Positions 35,953 to 44,607 of a stretch of 64,000 bases of DNA are shown piece after piece. Source of the stretch: Salinisphaera dokdonensis (GTDB taxonomy: Bacteria; Pseudomonadota; Gammaproteobacteria; Nevskiales; Salinisphaeraceae); contig NZ_APND01000001.1 of assembly GCF_040361215.1 (NCBI RefSeq), positions 248,001 through 312,000 of the forward strand, written 5' to 3'. Positions within the stretch are counted from its first letter, which is position 1, and every line of letters starts with the position of its first letter. Both the position numbers and the translations under genes were made by a program. The notes below the pieces were generated by a model, which was given only the letters and a program-made list of their open reading frames with translations, had not been told where the DNA came from and did not search any database.

Positions 35953-36993
35953 TCAGACGACCGCCAGCAGTGTATAGGGGGCCTCGTGCGGCTCGCGCGC
36001 ATCGCGAGGGTGCTCGTCTTCGAGCACCAGCTCGCGATCCGGATCGTAGACCACGAACAGCCGGTTATCGCCGAGCACGGCAACGCCCTCGGCCTTGTTG
36101 GCAAACTCGAACACATGGCCGGCTTCGGCCCGGACCGGCGCGGGATCACGGCAGGCGGCGAAATCGTCAAGGCTCAGCCACCAGAGATAGGCGCCGACCT
36201 GCTCGGCGCCGTTGTCGTCCTCGACCTCGAAGCTGGTCAGCAGATAGAGCCCGTCGTTGTCGGGGTCATACTCCAGGCTGGACAGCCCCACTTCGAAACG
36301 GATATCTGCCCACTGCGACGGATCGAAATCGTAGACGACCTCGAAGTCGCCGGTGAATACCAGGTCATCGTCTTCCATGCGGTACGGCACGCCGACCACG
36401 CGCGCGACATAGTCGAAGTTCTCGTGGTCGGCACCGACTTCGCGGATTCCGAACAGCAGGCGGTCGTCCCCACCCTCGCGACCCGGAATGGCGGCGAGCC
36501 CCTCGATCTTGTAATAAGGCGCATCAAGCGCGGCGCCGAAACCGGCACGCAGGTCGACCGAGCTGCGTACGCCGGCTTCCTCGCTTTCGCTCACCAGCCG
36601 CGGCATGTCGGGCTCGTCGATTGGCCAGACCAGCAGTCGGTTGTAGTGGTGCAGACCGGCAGACGACGTATCCAGGCGATCGAAGCCAGTCGTCGCAATG
36701 AGGTGTGTGCCGCTAGAAGTCAGCGCGAAATCCTCGTACTTCTCGGCGTTGCGAATCAGATCCGCGGTGTAATAGGCCAGCGTGTCGTGCTGCGGACGAC
36801 CATCGACGCAGTCCATGGCGAACACCGGCGAGCGATGGGCGCCCGGTATGTTCTTGTCGCTGGCCATCACCAGCCGATGGCCATCCCAGGCGACCGCCGA
36901 AACTTCGGCGTTGACCGGCTTACCCTCATCGTCGAGCAGTCCGGCCTCGAAACAGTCGAAGACGCCCTTGTCGAGTATTCGTATCGCGGCCAT
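35953..36993 (-). CDS. Predicted beta-propeller protein of unknown function
   Basis: 346 residues, no signal peptide, acidic. Recurrent blocks of beta-strand character with WDGHRLVMASD, GTHLIATTGFDR, RLLFGIREVG, DGLYLLTSFE and NRLFVVYDPD suggest a beta-propeller, similar in feel to esterase-like phytase or DUF3616-type proteins. I cannot name a family. ATG 36993 is preferred over an earlier frame start at 37062 that begins inside the ubiA end. Sandwiched between ubiA and bioA with gaps of 34 and 32 bases, so probably cotranscribed. No catalytic motif recognised. Confidence 0.7.
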   Translation of the reverse strand: MAAIRILDKGVFDCFEAGLLDDEGKPVNAEVSAVAWDGHRLVMASDKNIPGAHRSPVFAMDCVDGRPQHDTLAYYTADLIRNAEKYEDFALTSSGTHLIATTGFDRLDTSSAGLHHYNRLLVWPIDEPDMPRLVSESEEAGVRSSVDLRAGFGAALDAPYYKIEGLAAIPGREGGDDRLLFGIREVGADHENFDYVARVVGVPYRMEDDDLVFTGDFEVVYDFDPSQWADIRFEVGLSSLEYDPDNDGLYLLTSFEVEDDNGAEQVGAYLWWLSLDDFAACRDPAPVRAEAGHVFEFANKAEGVAVLGDNRLFVVYDPDRELVLEDEHPRDAREPHEAPYTLLAVV

Positions 36994-37027
36994 GCAGAGT
37001 GTTCGCGGATTGGTCAGTCGGCGCAGG

Positions 37028-37903
37028 CTAGCGAAGAGCCAGGTCGGCCACAATGCCGGCAAAGATCACGCCGCCCAGCACGTTGTGCTGCATGAACACT
37101 CGAAAGCAGGCATCGCGATCCCGATTGCGCGCGAGCCATTGGTGATAGAGCGCCATCGCCGCACCGCCGAGCAGGCCGAGGTAATACAGCACGCCGAGGC
37201 CGAACTGCAGCCCGACGACCATCAGCAATGCAAAGAACACGAACTGGCACAGGCCAATCACGGCGCGGTCGTAACGCCCCCACAGGATCGCCGTGGACTT
37301 CACGCCGATCTTGAGATCGTCGTCCCGATCGACCATCGCGTAGAAGGTGTCATAGACCAGCGCCCAGATCAGGGTCGCGATAAACAGCGTCCAGCCCCCG
37401 CCCGGCACGCCGTTCGCCTGCGCCGCGAACGCCATGGGCACCGCCCAGCCAAAAGCGGCGCCGAGAAACATCTGCGGCCAGTGCGTCACGCGCTTGGTGA
37501 ACGGGTAAAGCACGGCCAGCACCGCGCCAACGAAAGCCATCGCAATGGTCAACCCGTTGAGCGTAAGCACCAGGCCGAAGGACAGCAGGCAAAGCACGGC
37601 AAACAGGATGAGCGCTTCGCGCGGGCTCACTTCGCCGGTGGCCAGCGGCCGCGCCTTGGTGCGTTTTACATGACCGTCGATCTTGCGATCGGCAAAATCG
37701 TTGATTACACAGCCGGCCGAGCGCATCAGCACCGCACCGAGCACGAACACGCAGAGCACCCAGAGATCCGGAAAGCCGTCCGCGGCGAGCCACAGCGCCC
37801 AGAGCATGGGCCAGACCACCAAAAATATGCCGATCGGCTTGTTCAGGCGAGTCAGGCGTAGAAACGCATCGAAGCGTTGCGGCGCGAACGTGGTCGCATT
37901 CAT
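37028..37903 (-). CDS. ubiA: 4-hydroxybenzoate octaprenyltransferase UbiA
   Basis: Membrane prenyltransferase that attaches the polyprenyl tail to 4-hydroxybenzoate in ubiquinone synthesis. 291 residues, about eight to nine helices. The two Asp-rich motifs are NDFADRKIDGHVKRTKARP and the second DRDDDLKIG. Ubiquinone is the electron acceptor of the Na+-NQR also encoded here. ATG 37903 begins the conserved protein; the frame continues 21 codons upstream. Confidence 0.95.
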   Translation of the reverse strand: MNATTFAPQRFDAFLRLTRLNKPIGIFLVVWPMLWALWLAADGFPDLWVLCVFVLGAVLMRSAGCVINDFADRKIDGHVKRTKARPLATGEVSPREALILFAVLCLLSFGLVLTLNGLTIAMAFVGAVLAVLYPFTKRVTHWPQMFLGAAFGWAVPMAFAAQANGVPGGGWTLFIATLIWALVYDTFYAMVDRDDDLKIGVKSTAILWGRYDRAVIGLCQFVFFALLMVVGLQFGLGVLYYLGLLGGAAMALYHQWLARNRDRDACFRVFMQHNVLGGVIFAGIVADLALR

Positions 37904-38098
37904 CGAAGCGCCCTCTTTTCCCCGGTGCCGCACGCGGCGACAACCGCGCGCACGGACACGGCCCATACGCTGTGAATCATTGATTGCATTGACCAGCTAC
38001 CCCGACATACTCGTTTTAACGTTACCATGCGCCAAATTCAGACTGCAGCATGAATCGGGCCTGTTCCGCCGGCCGGTTCATCGGTGATTGGAGAGTCC

Positions 38099-39463
38099 AT
38101 GTCCGCGCCTTCGCAATCCGGCGGCGCGACGATCACGGATCGTCGTCAGCTCATCGAGTATTTCGAGAACGCCTGCAAGCCGCCGAGTCGCTGGCGCCTG
38201 GGCACCGAACACGAGAAATTCGTGTTCGAACACGACACGCTGCGCCCGTTGCCGTACGACGGCGATCGGGGCATCCGTGCCTTTCTCGACAAGCTCACCC
38301 GCTTCGGCTGGCAGCCGATGTCCGAGAACGGCAAGGTCGTCGCCCTCGAACTCGGCCGCTGTCATGTCACGCTCGAACCGGGCGGCCAGCTCGAACTGGC
38401 CGGCGCACCGCTGGATACGGTGCATGAAACCTGCGACGAGATTCATGTCCATCTCAAGCAGGTCAAGGAAGTGGCTGCCGAGCTGGATGTCGGCCTGATC
38501 GGCCTGGGTTTCCAGCCGAAATGGCGCCGCGACGAATCACCGTGGATGCCCAAGCCGCGTTACGACATCATGAAAGCCTACATGCCCAAGGTCGGCACGC
38601 TCGGCCTCGACATGATGCTGCGCACGTCCACCGTGCAGGTGAACATCGACTACGGCTCCGAAGCCGACATGATCAAGAAATTCCGTGTCGGCCTCGCGCT
38701 GCAGCCGGTCGCCACGGCGCTGTTCGCCAACTCGCCGTTCACCGAGGGCAAGCCGAACGGGTTTGTCAGCTATCGCAGCCAGATCTGGACCGATACCGAT
38801 GCCGATCGCAGCGGCATGCTGGACTGGGTGTTCGACGACGACATGGGCTTCGAACGCTATATCGACTACGCGCTCGATGTACCGATGTATTTCGTCTATC
38901 GCGACGGCCAGTACATCGACGCTTCGGGCCAGTCGTTCCGCGACTTCCTGGCCGGCAAGCTACCCGCGCGGCCCGGCGAGCTGCCCACGATTTCGGACTG
39001 GGACGATCATCTGACCACCCTGTTTCCGGAAGTTCGGCTCAAGCGCTTCATGGAGATGCGCGGCGCCGACGGCGGACCGTGGCGCCGCCTGTGCGCCCTG
39101 CCGGCGCTCTGGGCCGGCCTGTGCTACGACAGCGAAGCGCTGGACCAGGCCTGGCAACTGTGTCGTGATTTCACGGCCGAAGAACGCAACACGCTACGGC
39201 GCGAGGCCCCGGTGCATGGCCTGGCCACGCCGTTTCGCGGCGGCACACTGCAGGACATCGCCCGGGAAGTGGTCGCCATCGCCCAGGGCGGGCTCAAGCG
39301 GCGTGCCCGCCTGGACGCCCAGGATCGCGACGAGCGCATGTATCTCGACCAGCTCGCCGAGATCGCCGAGACCGGCGTCACGCCGGCCGAGAGTCTGCTC
39401 GCGCTCTACCACGGTCGCTGGCAGGGCTCGGTGGATCCGGTATTCAGCGAGTTCGCCTACTGA
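38099..39463 (+). CDS. gshA: Glutamate-cysteine ligase (GCS2 / plant-alphaproteobacterial type)
   Basis: First step of glutathione synthesis: ATP-dependent joining of glutamate and cysteine. 454 residues. Conserved WRLGTEHEKFVF, ALELGRCHVTLEPGGQLELAG and TSTVQVNIDYGSE segments mark the GCS2 family used by plants and many proteobacteria, not the E. coli type. ATG 38099 has GGAGAG three bases upstream; a GTG five codons earlier lacks an SD. Single gene, divergent from ubiA and convergent with the transporter downstream. Confidence 0.93.
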   Translation: MSAPSQSGGATITDRRQLIEYFENACKPPSRWRLGTEHEKFVFEHDTLRPLPYDGDRGIRAFLDKLTRFGWQPMSENGKVVALELGRCHVTLEPGGQLELAGAPLDTVHETCDEIHVHLKQVKEVAAELDVGLIGLGFQPKWRRDESPWMPKPRYDIMKAYMPKVGTLGLDMMLRTSTVQVNIDYGSEADMIKKFRVGLALQPVATALFANSPFTEGKPNGFVSYRSQIWTDTDADRSGMLDWVFDDDMGFERYIDYALDVPMYFVYRDGQYIDASGQSFRDFLAGKLPARPGELPTISDWDDHLTTLFPEVRLKRFMEMRGADGGPWRRLCALPALWAGLCYDSEALDQAWQLCRDFTAEERNTLRREAPVHGLATPFRGGTLQDIAREVVAIAQGGLKRRARLDAQDRDERMYLDQLAEIAETGVTPAESLLALYHGRWQGSVDPVFSEFAY

Positions 39464-39483
39464 GGCCAATCAGCTGAGGCAAG

Positions 39484-40680
39484 TCAGCGGCCGGCGGTGT
39501 CTCCTTCGCGCCGCGCGCCATAGAGCAACCGAATACCGGCGACCGCGTGGATATCGCCCGCCACCCGGGTAAAGGCCGCCTGATTCGTTTCATGATCGTC
39601 GACGCGGTCGAGCGGCAAGTGGATCTCCACCTCGATGACGTCATCGACATAATGCAGCGTAACCCGCTGGATATCCTTGGCGACCGGCAGATGCGCCCAA
39701 GCCCCTTCCAGCTCGGGCAGGACCTGCTCGCGTAGCGGCAACGCATGGGCCGCATCCGAATCGGCATGGCCGTCGGGTTCGATATGCACGCAGATATCCG
39801 CAATCTCGTCGACATGGCGGACCAGACGCGCGGTGATCGCCTCGCTGATGCGGTGCGCCTCGGTAAGACTCACATACGGATCGACGAACACACCCACATC
39901 CGCGAAGGCGTCGTGGCCGCCCATGGTGCGGGTGCGCAGACGCCGCATGTGGCGCACGCCGGGTACGGTCGAGATCTGGTCGCGCACCACCTGGATCCGG
40001 TCGGCCTTGAGGCCCGTATCCACAAGCTCACGAAAACTCTGCCAGCCGTAGCGCACGCCAATGAACGCCAGCATTAGGCCGATCAGGATGGCGCCTAATG
40101 CGTCGAGCGCCGGATAGCCCGCCATCGCGCCGCCAATCGCGACCAGTGCGGCCACCGAAGACAAGGCATCGCTACGGTGATGCCAGGCGTTGGCCTCGAT
40201 CAGCTTTGACTTGGATTTGCGTGCGACCCGCAGCGTGTACCAGAACAGCGCTTCCTTGATCAGCAGCGACAGCACGGCCACCGCCAGGGCCCAGCCGGTC
40301 GGGGGCACCATATTGTCGGTCGCCGCCAGGTGGCTGAAACCGTCGTAGGCCAGCGCCGCCGCGGTCAGCAGCAGGAACAGCGACACCAGCGTCGTAGCGG
40401 CGGTTTCCATGCGCGCATGACCGTAAGGGTGCTCGCGATCCGCCTGTTGCATGCTCACGCGCACCGCGCCGAGCACGATGGCGTCACTGAGCAGGTCGGC
40501 CGCCGAATGCACACCGTCCGCGATCAGCGACTGGGAATGGCCGAGAAAACCCACCACGATCTTGGCCAGCGCCAACGGCAGATTGACGAATGCCCCCACC
40601 ATCGTCGCGCGCTGCTTGTCATGGAAATCGGCTTTGCTCTGGCGGTGGGCCGCTGCCGAATGGATATGAGGTTGGGTCAT
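39484..40680 (-). CDS. Cation diffusion facilitator family transporter
   Basis: Proton-coupled efflux carrier for divalent metals. 398 residues, six predicted helices in the first 230. TM2 carries ADGVHSAADLLSD and TM5 the HHRSD motif, the metal-site pattern; a cytoplasmic C-terminal dimer domain follows, with an extra region of about 90 residues beyond the usual FieF length. The H/D pairing leaves Zn, Fe and Mn all possible. The N-terminus is His-rich (PHIHSAAAH). Confidence 0.88.
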   Translation of the reverse strand: MTQPHIHSAAAHRQSKADFHDKQRATMVGAFVNLPLALAKIVVGFLGHSQSLIADGVHSAADLLSDAIVLGAVRVSMQQADREHPYGHARMETAATTLVSLFLLLTAAALAYDGFSHLAATDNMVPPTGWALAVAVLSLLIKEALFWYTLRVARKSKSKLIEANAWHHRSDALSSVAALVAIGGAMAGYPALDALGAILIGLMLAFIGVRYGWQSFRELVDTGLKADRIQVVRDQISTVPGVRHMRRLRTRTMGGHDAFADVGVFVDPYVSLTEAHRISEAITARLVRHVDEIADICVHIEPDGHADSDAAHALPLREQVLPELEGAWAHLPVAKDIQRVTLHYVDDVIEVEIHLPLDRVDDHETNQAAFTRVAGDIHAVAGIRLLYGARREGDTAGR

Positions 40681-40808
40681 GAAACTATTATAAGCGTCGG
40701 CGAGCGGCGGCGCCGCGTGTCGCGCGCCGGCGCGCGCACTCGCAACGAAGCGATCTGTCGTAGCAATGGATCACGGAGTGCAGCGCGGCCCGGGCCGCGA
40801 CCGCTGGG

Positions 40809-41534
40809 CTAGCGCTCGTTGCGCTTGAACTCGGGGTATTCGCCGCGCCCCGGCACGTTGCTCTTGATCGCTTCGCGACCATAGAACTTGATGCCCTTCT
40901 GAATGCGCGGGCGCCCCGAAGCGGTTCGATGCCGGTTGGTGTCACGCAGGCTGTACACACAGCCGCAGTATTCCTGCTGGTAGAACGACTCGCGCTTGGC
41001 AATCTCGATCATGCGCGCCGCGCCGCCCTGCTTACGCCAGTTGAGCGTCCAGTAGGCGACGTCCGGATAGCGGGAGGCCGCGCGCACCCCAGCCTCGTTG
41101 ATCTGCGCCATATTCTTCCAACGCGAAATGCCGAGCGTGCTCGACACCAGGCCATAGCCGTTCTCTGCGGCATAGAGCGCAGTGCGTTCGAAGCGCATGT
41201 CGAAACAGACCGTACAGCGGCGTCCCCGCTCAGGCTCGTTCTCCAGCCCGCGGATGCGGTCGAACCAGTTGTCGGTATCGTAATCGCCGTCGATATGCGG
41301 AATGCCAAGCTGTTCGCAGTAGCGGATATCCTCCGCCTTGCGCATCTCGTATTCCTGTACCGGATGGATGTTCGGGTTGTAGAAATACACCGTCACATCG
41401 ATACCGGAGGCCTTGACCGCGGCCAGTACCTCGCCCGCGCAGGGTGCGCAGCAGGAATGCATGAGCAGCTTGGCGTCGCTGTCCGGCGGTTCGAGCTCGG
41501 GGCGCTCGTATTGATCGAGACTGTAGCGGTTCAT
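40809..41534 (-). CDS. queH: Epoxyqueuosine reductase QueH
   Basis: Last step of queuosine synthesis, reducing epoxyqueuosine in tRNA; a non-homologous replacement for the cobalamin enzyme QueG. 241 residues. Cys-rich metal/FeS ligands: HSCCAPC (Cys28, 29, 32), CTVCFDMR, and YCGCVYS. The N-terminal HUP-like fold is shared with PP-loop proteins. With QueF at 5.6 kb it shows the pathway is active. The C-terminal tail of about 40 residues is basic and unassigned. Confidence 0.93.
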   Translation of the reverse strand: MNRYSLDQYERPELEPPDSDAKLLMHSCCAPCAGEVLAAVKASGIDVTVYFYNPNIHPVQEYEMRKAEDIRYCEQLGIPHIDGDYDTDNWFDRIRGLENEPERGRRCTVCFDMRFERTALYAAENGYGLVSSTLGISRWKNMAQINEAGVRAASRYPDVAYWTLNWRKQGGAARMIEIAKRESFYQQEYCGCVYSLRDTNRHRTASGRPRIQKGIKFYGREAIKSNVPGRGEYPEFKRNER

Positions 41535-41627
41535 GGCCGTTCGATACTGCGATGCGATAATGACGCGTATTGTCCGGTTTTGACCCGGCCTCGTCCATGC
41601 GGGCCGGCGCTTTCAAGGATACGTTCC

Positions 41628-41939
41628 ATGGAAAAAGGCAGTCTCGTGATGGCCATGATCTGGATGGCCGTACTTTCCCTGCTCCTGTTCTGGCTCCCAC
41701 TGCTTGGTCCGTTGATCGCCGGTTTCGTCGGCGGCCGTACAGCGGGCACCGCCTCGCGCGGCCTGCTTGCGGCGGTTCTACCGGCGGCCGTGCTCTGTTT
41801 CGTGCTGATCGGCGCCGGCAGCGCGCTCGTCGGTCTGCCGCTGATCGGCATCATCGCCAGTGCGAGCCTGTTTCTCGTGATCGTGGTGCAGAGCCTGCCG
41901 CTGTTGCTGGGTGCGTTCGTGGGCGGTCTTTCGACCTGA
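41628..41939 (+). CDS. Small hydrophobic membrane protein, unknown function
   Basis: 103 residues, almost entirely hydrophobic with three predicted membrane helices (about 6-35, 44-66, 72-98) and Gly-rich turns (LPLLGPLIAGFVGGRTAG). ATG 41628 has AAGGA nine bases upstream. Divergent from queH (93-base spacer) and followed by a bidirectional terminator shared with ectC. No family recognised; the shape resembles small pore-like or permease-fragment proteins. No link to ectoine genes can be shown beyond position. Confidence 0.65.
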   Translation: MEKGSLVMAMIWMAVLSLLLFWLPLLGPLIAGFVGGRTAGTASRGLLAAVLPAAVLCFVLIGAGSALVGLPLIGIIASASLFLVIVVQSLPLLLGAFVGGLST

Positions 41940-42098
41940 ACCATCGCAGGCACAAAGCCTTTGCCCTCACCGATCGGCGCTGACGAACGAAACGCGATAA
42001 CCGGTACCGAAGCTCGGCGCACGAGACGAGGGCGGCCGCGGGCCGGCCGACCCCCCAAACCCATAGCACTGCCATGGCGCTCTGACAGAAGCGCCCAT

Positions 42099-42130
42099 AA
42101 AAAAGCCCCGGTCGACCGACCGGGGCTTTT
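42099..42130. terminator. Bidirectional terminator (small membrane protein gene / ectC)
   Basis: Perfect 13-bp stem, arms 42101-42113 and 42118-42130 (AAAAGCCCCGGTC), four-base loop, with A-run and T-run on the two sides, serving both converging transcripts. Confidence 0.88.
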
Positions 42131-42153
42131 CAACTCGAATCACTCGAAAGTGA

Positions 42154-42543
42154 TCAGTCTTTCGGCGGCACGTAGGCGCCGTCGGCATCATGCGTCTCGC
42201 GACCGGTCACCGGCGGGTTGAACGCGCAGACGAGCTTGAGCTCGGTCTTGGCCTTCAACGTGTGACGATCGTGGTTGTCGAGCGCATAGACGGTGCCCGG
42301 CTCGATCTTGTGCTCTTCACCAGTGTCCCGGTTCACGAGCGTGCCTTCGCCCTGATAGCAGAACACGGCTTCGAGGTGGTGCTTGTACCACATGTCGAAT
42401 TCGAGACCCGGCGGGAACGTGGTCTCATGGAACGAGAAGCCCATGTTGTCGCTCTTGAGGAGCCACCGCACGCTGGTCCAGCCATCCTTGCTGATGACTT
42501 CGCGATCGGTGCCACGCAGATCTTCGGTACGGACGATTTTCAT
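42154..42543 (-). CDS. ectC: L-ectoine synthase
   Basis: Cyclises N-gamma-acetyl-diaminobutyrate to ectoine. 129 residues, a single cupin domain, with the family pattern ISKDGWTSVRWLLKSDNMGFSFHETT and MWYKHHLEAVFCYQGEGTL. Preceded by GGAG seven bases before the ATG. Last gene of ectABC; the gap from ectB is 71 bases. No ectD or aspartokinase follows. Confidence 0.97.
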   Translation of the reverse strand: MKIVRTEDLRGTDREVISKDGWTSVRWLLKSDNMGFSFHETTFPPGLEFDMWYKHHLEAVFCYQGEGTLVNRDTGEEHKIEPGTVYALDNHDRHTLKAKTELKLVCAFNPPVTGRETHDADGAYVPPKD

Positions 42544-42614
42544 GCAATCTCCTTAACTGTTGGTCGGACGAGTTGTACGCCCTTGCAATGCATATGACAA
42601 CGGCTAACCGGTAG

Positions 42615-43892
42615 TTACGCCGCGCCCTGGCTCAGGCCGTGCTTCTCGAGCACCGCCTGCAGCGCGGTGGCGAAAATATCCAGGCCTTCGTCGATGTCGG
42701 CGTCGGTGGTGTTCACCGCCTGCATGAACTTGATCACGCTGTCGCGCGGACCGGCCGTCTCGAGCAGCAGCTTGCGCTCGAAACATTCGGCCGCGACCTC
42801 GTCGGCAATATCGGCGTTCTCGCAATCCACGCCGATGAACATGCCACGGCCACGCACTTCGGCATTGAAACCCGAATGGCTGTCGACGATCTCGTTGAGG
42901 CGCGAACGCATGTGCTCGCCCTTGCGCAGGATCGCCTTTTCGAAGGCATCGTCGCGCCAGTAGTGATTCATGGCAGCGACGGCGGTCACGAAGGCGTGAT
43001 TGTTTCCGCGGAACGTGCCGTTGTGCTCGCCCGGCTCCCAGATATCCAGATCCGGGCGAATCATGGTGATCGCCAAGGGCAGACCGAAGCCCGACAGCGA
43101 CTTGGACACGGTGATGATGTCCGGCTTGATGCCCGACGGCTCGAACGAGAAGAACGGGCCGGTGCGGCCAACGCCTGCCTGGATGTCGTCGACGATCAGC
43201 AGCATGTCGTTCTCACGACAAATGCGCTCGATCTCGCGCAGCCATTCATCGCTCGCGATATTGATGCCGCCCTCGCCCTGCACGGTTTCAAGAATGACCG
43301 CAGCGGGTTTTTCGAGGCCGCTGGAGCCGTCCTTGACCATGTATTCGAGGTCTGCGGCGGTATCGCGACCGTCACGGAAATAGTCGCAGAACGGCATGGA
43401 GTGCGTATCCGCCAGATTGACGCCGGCACCGCCACGCTTGGCCGAGTTGCCGGTCACGGCGAGCGCACCCAGCGTCATGCCGTGATAGCCGTCGGTAAAG
43501 CAGAGCACGCCGCTGCGGCCCTTCACCTTGCGCGCGATCTTGAGCGCGGCTTCCACGGCGTTGGTGCCGGTCGGGCCGGGGAACTGGATCTTATAGTCCA
43601 TGCCACGCGGCTTCATGATCACTTCCTCGAAGGTCTCGAGGAAGTTGATCTTCTCGGCGGTCGCCATATCCAGACCGTGACAGATGTTGTCGCCCTGGAT
43701 GTATTCGAGCAGCGCAGCCTTCATCACTTCGTCATTGTGACCGTAGTTAAGCGCGCCGGCGCCGCCGAAGAAATCGAGATAGACCTCGCCCTTGTCGTCG
43801 GTCATGCGGTTGCCTTTCGCGGTCGTGAAGACCGTGGGAAAGCCGCGCACATAGCCGCGCACTTCGGATTCAAGACGATTGATGGTTTCCAT
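42615..43892 (-). CDS. ectB: Diaminobutyrate-2-oxoglutarate transaminase
   Basis: PLP enzyme making L-2,4-diaminobutyrate from aspartate semialdehyde, first ectoine step. 425 residues. FPTVFTTAKG near the N-terminus, YHGMTLGALAVTGN, IVDDIQAGVGRTG, and the PLP Lys in TVSKSLSGFGLPLA. SD GGAG lies before the ATG. It follows ectA by 66 bases. Confidence 0.97.
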   Translation of the reverse strand: METINRLESEVRGYVRGFPTVFTTAKGNRMTDDKGEVYLDFFGGAGALNYGHNDEVMKAALLEYIQGDNICHGLDMATAEKINFLETFEEVIMKPRGMDYKIQFPGPTGTNAVEAALKIARKVKGRSGVLCFTDGYHGMTLGALAVTGNSAKRGGAGVNLADTHSMPFCDYFRDGRDTAADLEYMVKDGSSGLEKPAAVILETVQGEGGINIASDEWLREIERICRENDMLLIVDDIQAGVGRTGPFFSFEPSGIKPDIITVSKSLSGFGLPLAITMIRPDLDIWEPGEHNGTFRGNNHAFVTAVAAMNHYWRDDAFEKAILRKGEHMRSRLNEIVDSHSGFNAEVRGRGMFIGVDCENADIADEVAAECFERKLLLETAGPRDSVIKFMQAVNTTDADIDEGLDIFATALQAVLEKHGLSQGAA

Positions 43893-43958
43893 AGCTTCTC
43901 CTGAGCAGTGAGCTCGGGTTTTAAACGCGTATTGACTAGATGAATTCGGGGGCGCGGA

Positions 43959-44498
43959 TCAATCCTGTTCGGGGATTGCCGCGCGGTCGATCGGTCCGAT
44001 CCGGAACAGAATTTCCGGCTCGTGCGGCTCGCCGTCATCGTCACCGAAAAGCTCGCTGGCGAACAGCTCGTCTTCCTCACACTGGGTATCGAGCTTCTTG
44101 GCAAGGCCGCGGAACAAGGCCATCGAGGCATCGTTGCTCGGGCCGACGGTAGTGTCGAGGTAATGCACGTCTTTGCAGGCGGGGCGGCGCAGAATCTCGT
44201 AGAGCATGCGGGTAGCGAGGCCCTTGCCGCGACCAGCCTCGGCGACACCGACCTGCCAGACAAAGACCGTGTCCGGCTTCTCGGGCGGGCAGTAGGCGGA
44301 AATGAATCCGGCCAGCTGGTCGCCGACTTCGGCGATCACGCTCGTCTGCGAGTAGTGCTCGCCAACCAGCAGGTAGGCGTACACGGAGTTGACGTCGAGT
44401 ACGCCGGTAGCGCGTACCAGGCGAACAATGTCGGCCCCGTCTTCCTTGAGGGGCGAGCGGAATTTGACCTCTTGGGAGGCCGTATCTATGTCGGAAAT
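43959..44498 (-). CDS. ectA: Diaminobutyrate acetyltransferase (start uncertain, no standard start codon)
   Basis: GNAT acetyltransferase making N-gamma-acetyldiaminobutyrate for ectoine. The core matches EctA: FRSPLKEDGADIVRLVRA, TGVLDVNSVYAYLL, FVWQVGVAEAGRGKGLA and LDTTVGPSNDASMALF. The first conventional start in frame is a GTG at 44384, which would delete the first 38 residues of this version, including conserved N-terminal sequence. Upstream in frame there is no ATG, GTG or TTG before a stop at about 44532-44530. An ATT at 44498 would give 179 residues. An ATG at 44529 is out of frame by one base. The coordinates given use the ATT. Possible non-standard start, frameshift or sequence error. 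Confidence 0.8.
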   Translation of the reverse strand: MSDIDTASQEVKFRSPLKEDGADIVRLVRATGVLDVNSVYAYLLVGEHYSQTSVIAEVGDQLAGFISAYCPPEKPDTVFVWQVGVAEAGRGKGLATRMLYEILRRPACKDVHYLDTTVGPSNDASMALFRGLAKKLDTQCEEDELFASELFGDDDGEPHEPEILFRIGPIDRAAIPEQD

Positions 44499-44527
44499 AG
44501 CGTCAGTATCGGTTTTGGTTTGATCGC

Positions 44528-44533
44528 ATTATA
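44528..44533 (-). promoter_or_regulatory. Perfect -10 box upstream of ectA
   Basis: TATAAT on the minus strand at 44533-44528. The -35 region 17 bases upstream is poor, which would fit a salt- or stress-regulated promoter. If used, the transcript starts about 20-25 bases before the candidate ATT start, and the out-of-frame ATG overlapping the box would not be transcribed. Confidence 0.45.
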
Positions 44534-44607
44534 ACGGCTCGCGCGAACTTTTTCTTACCGCAAGCCCCGTGACGTGGTGCATCAGGCCGATGCACCACGC
44601 CTCGTAA

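Noticed and set aside
43959..44384. Short EctA starting at GTG 44384
   Set aside because: It removes conserved N-terminal acetyltransferase sequence that is clearly present upstream in the same frame.
44573..44599. Perfect 11-bp hairpin after carB considered as an intrinsic terminator
   Set aside because: No U-run on either strand. It may protect an mRNA 3' end, but the evidence is too thin for a terminator call.
34446..44600. Mobile element carrying the ectoine block
   Set aside because: No integrase, transposase, tRNA border or flanking repeat was seen; genes lie in several independent units.
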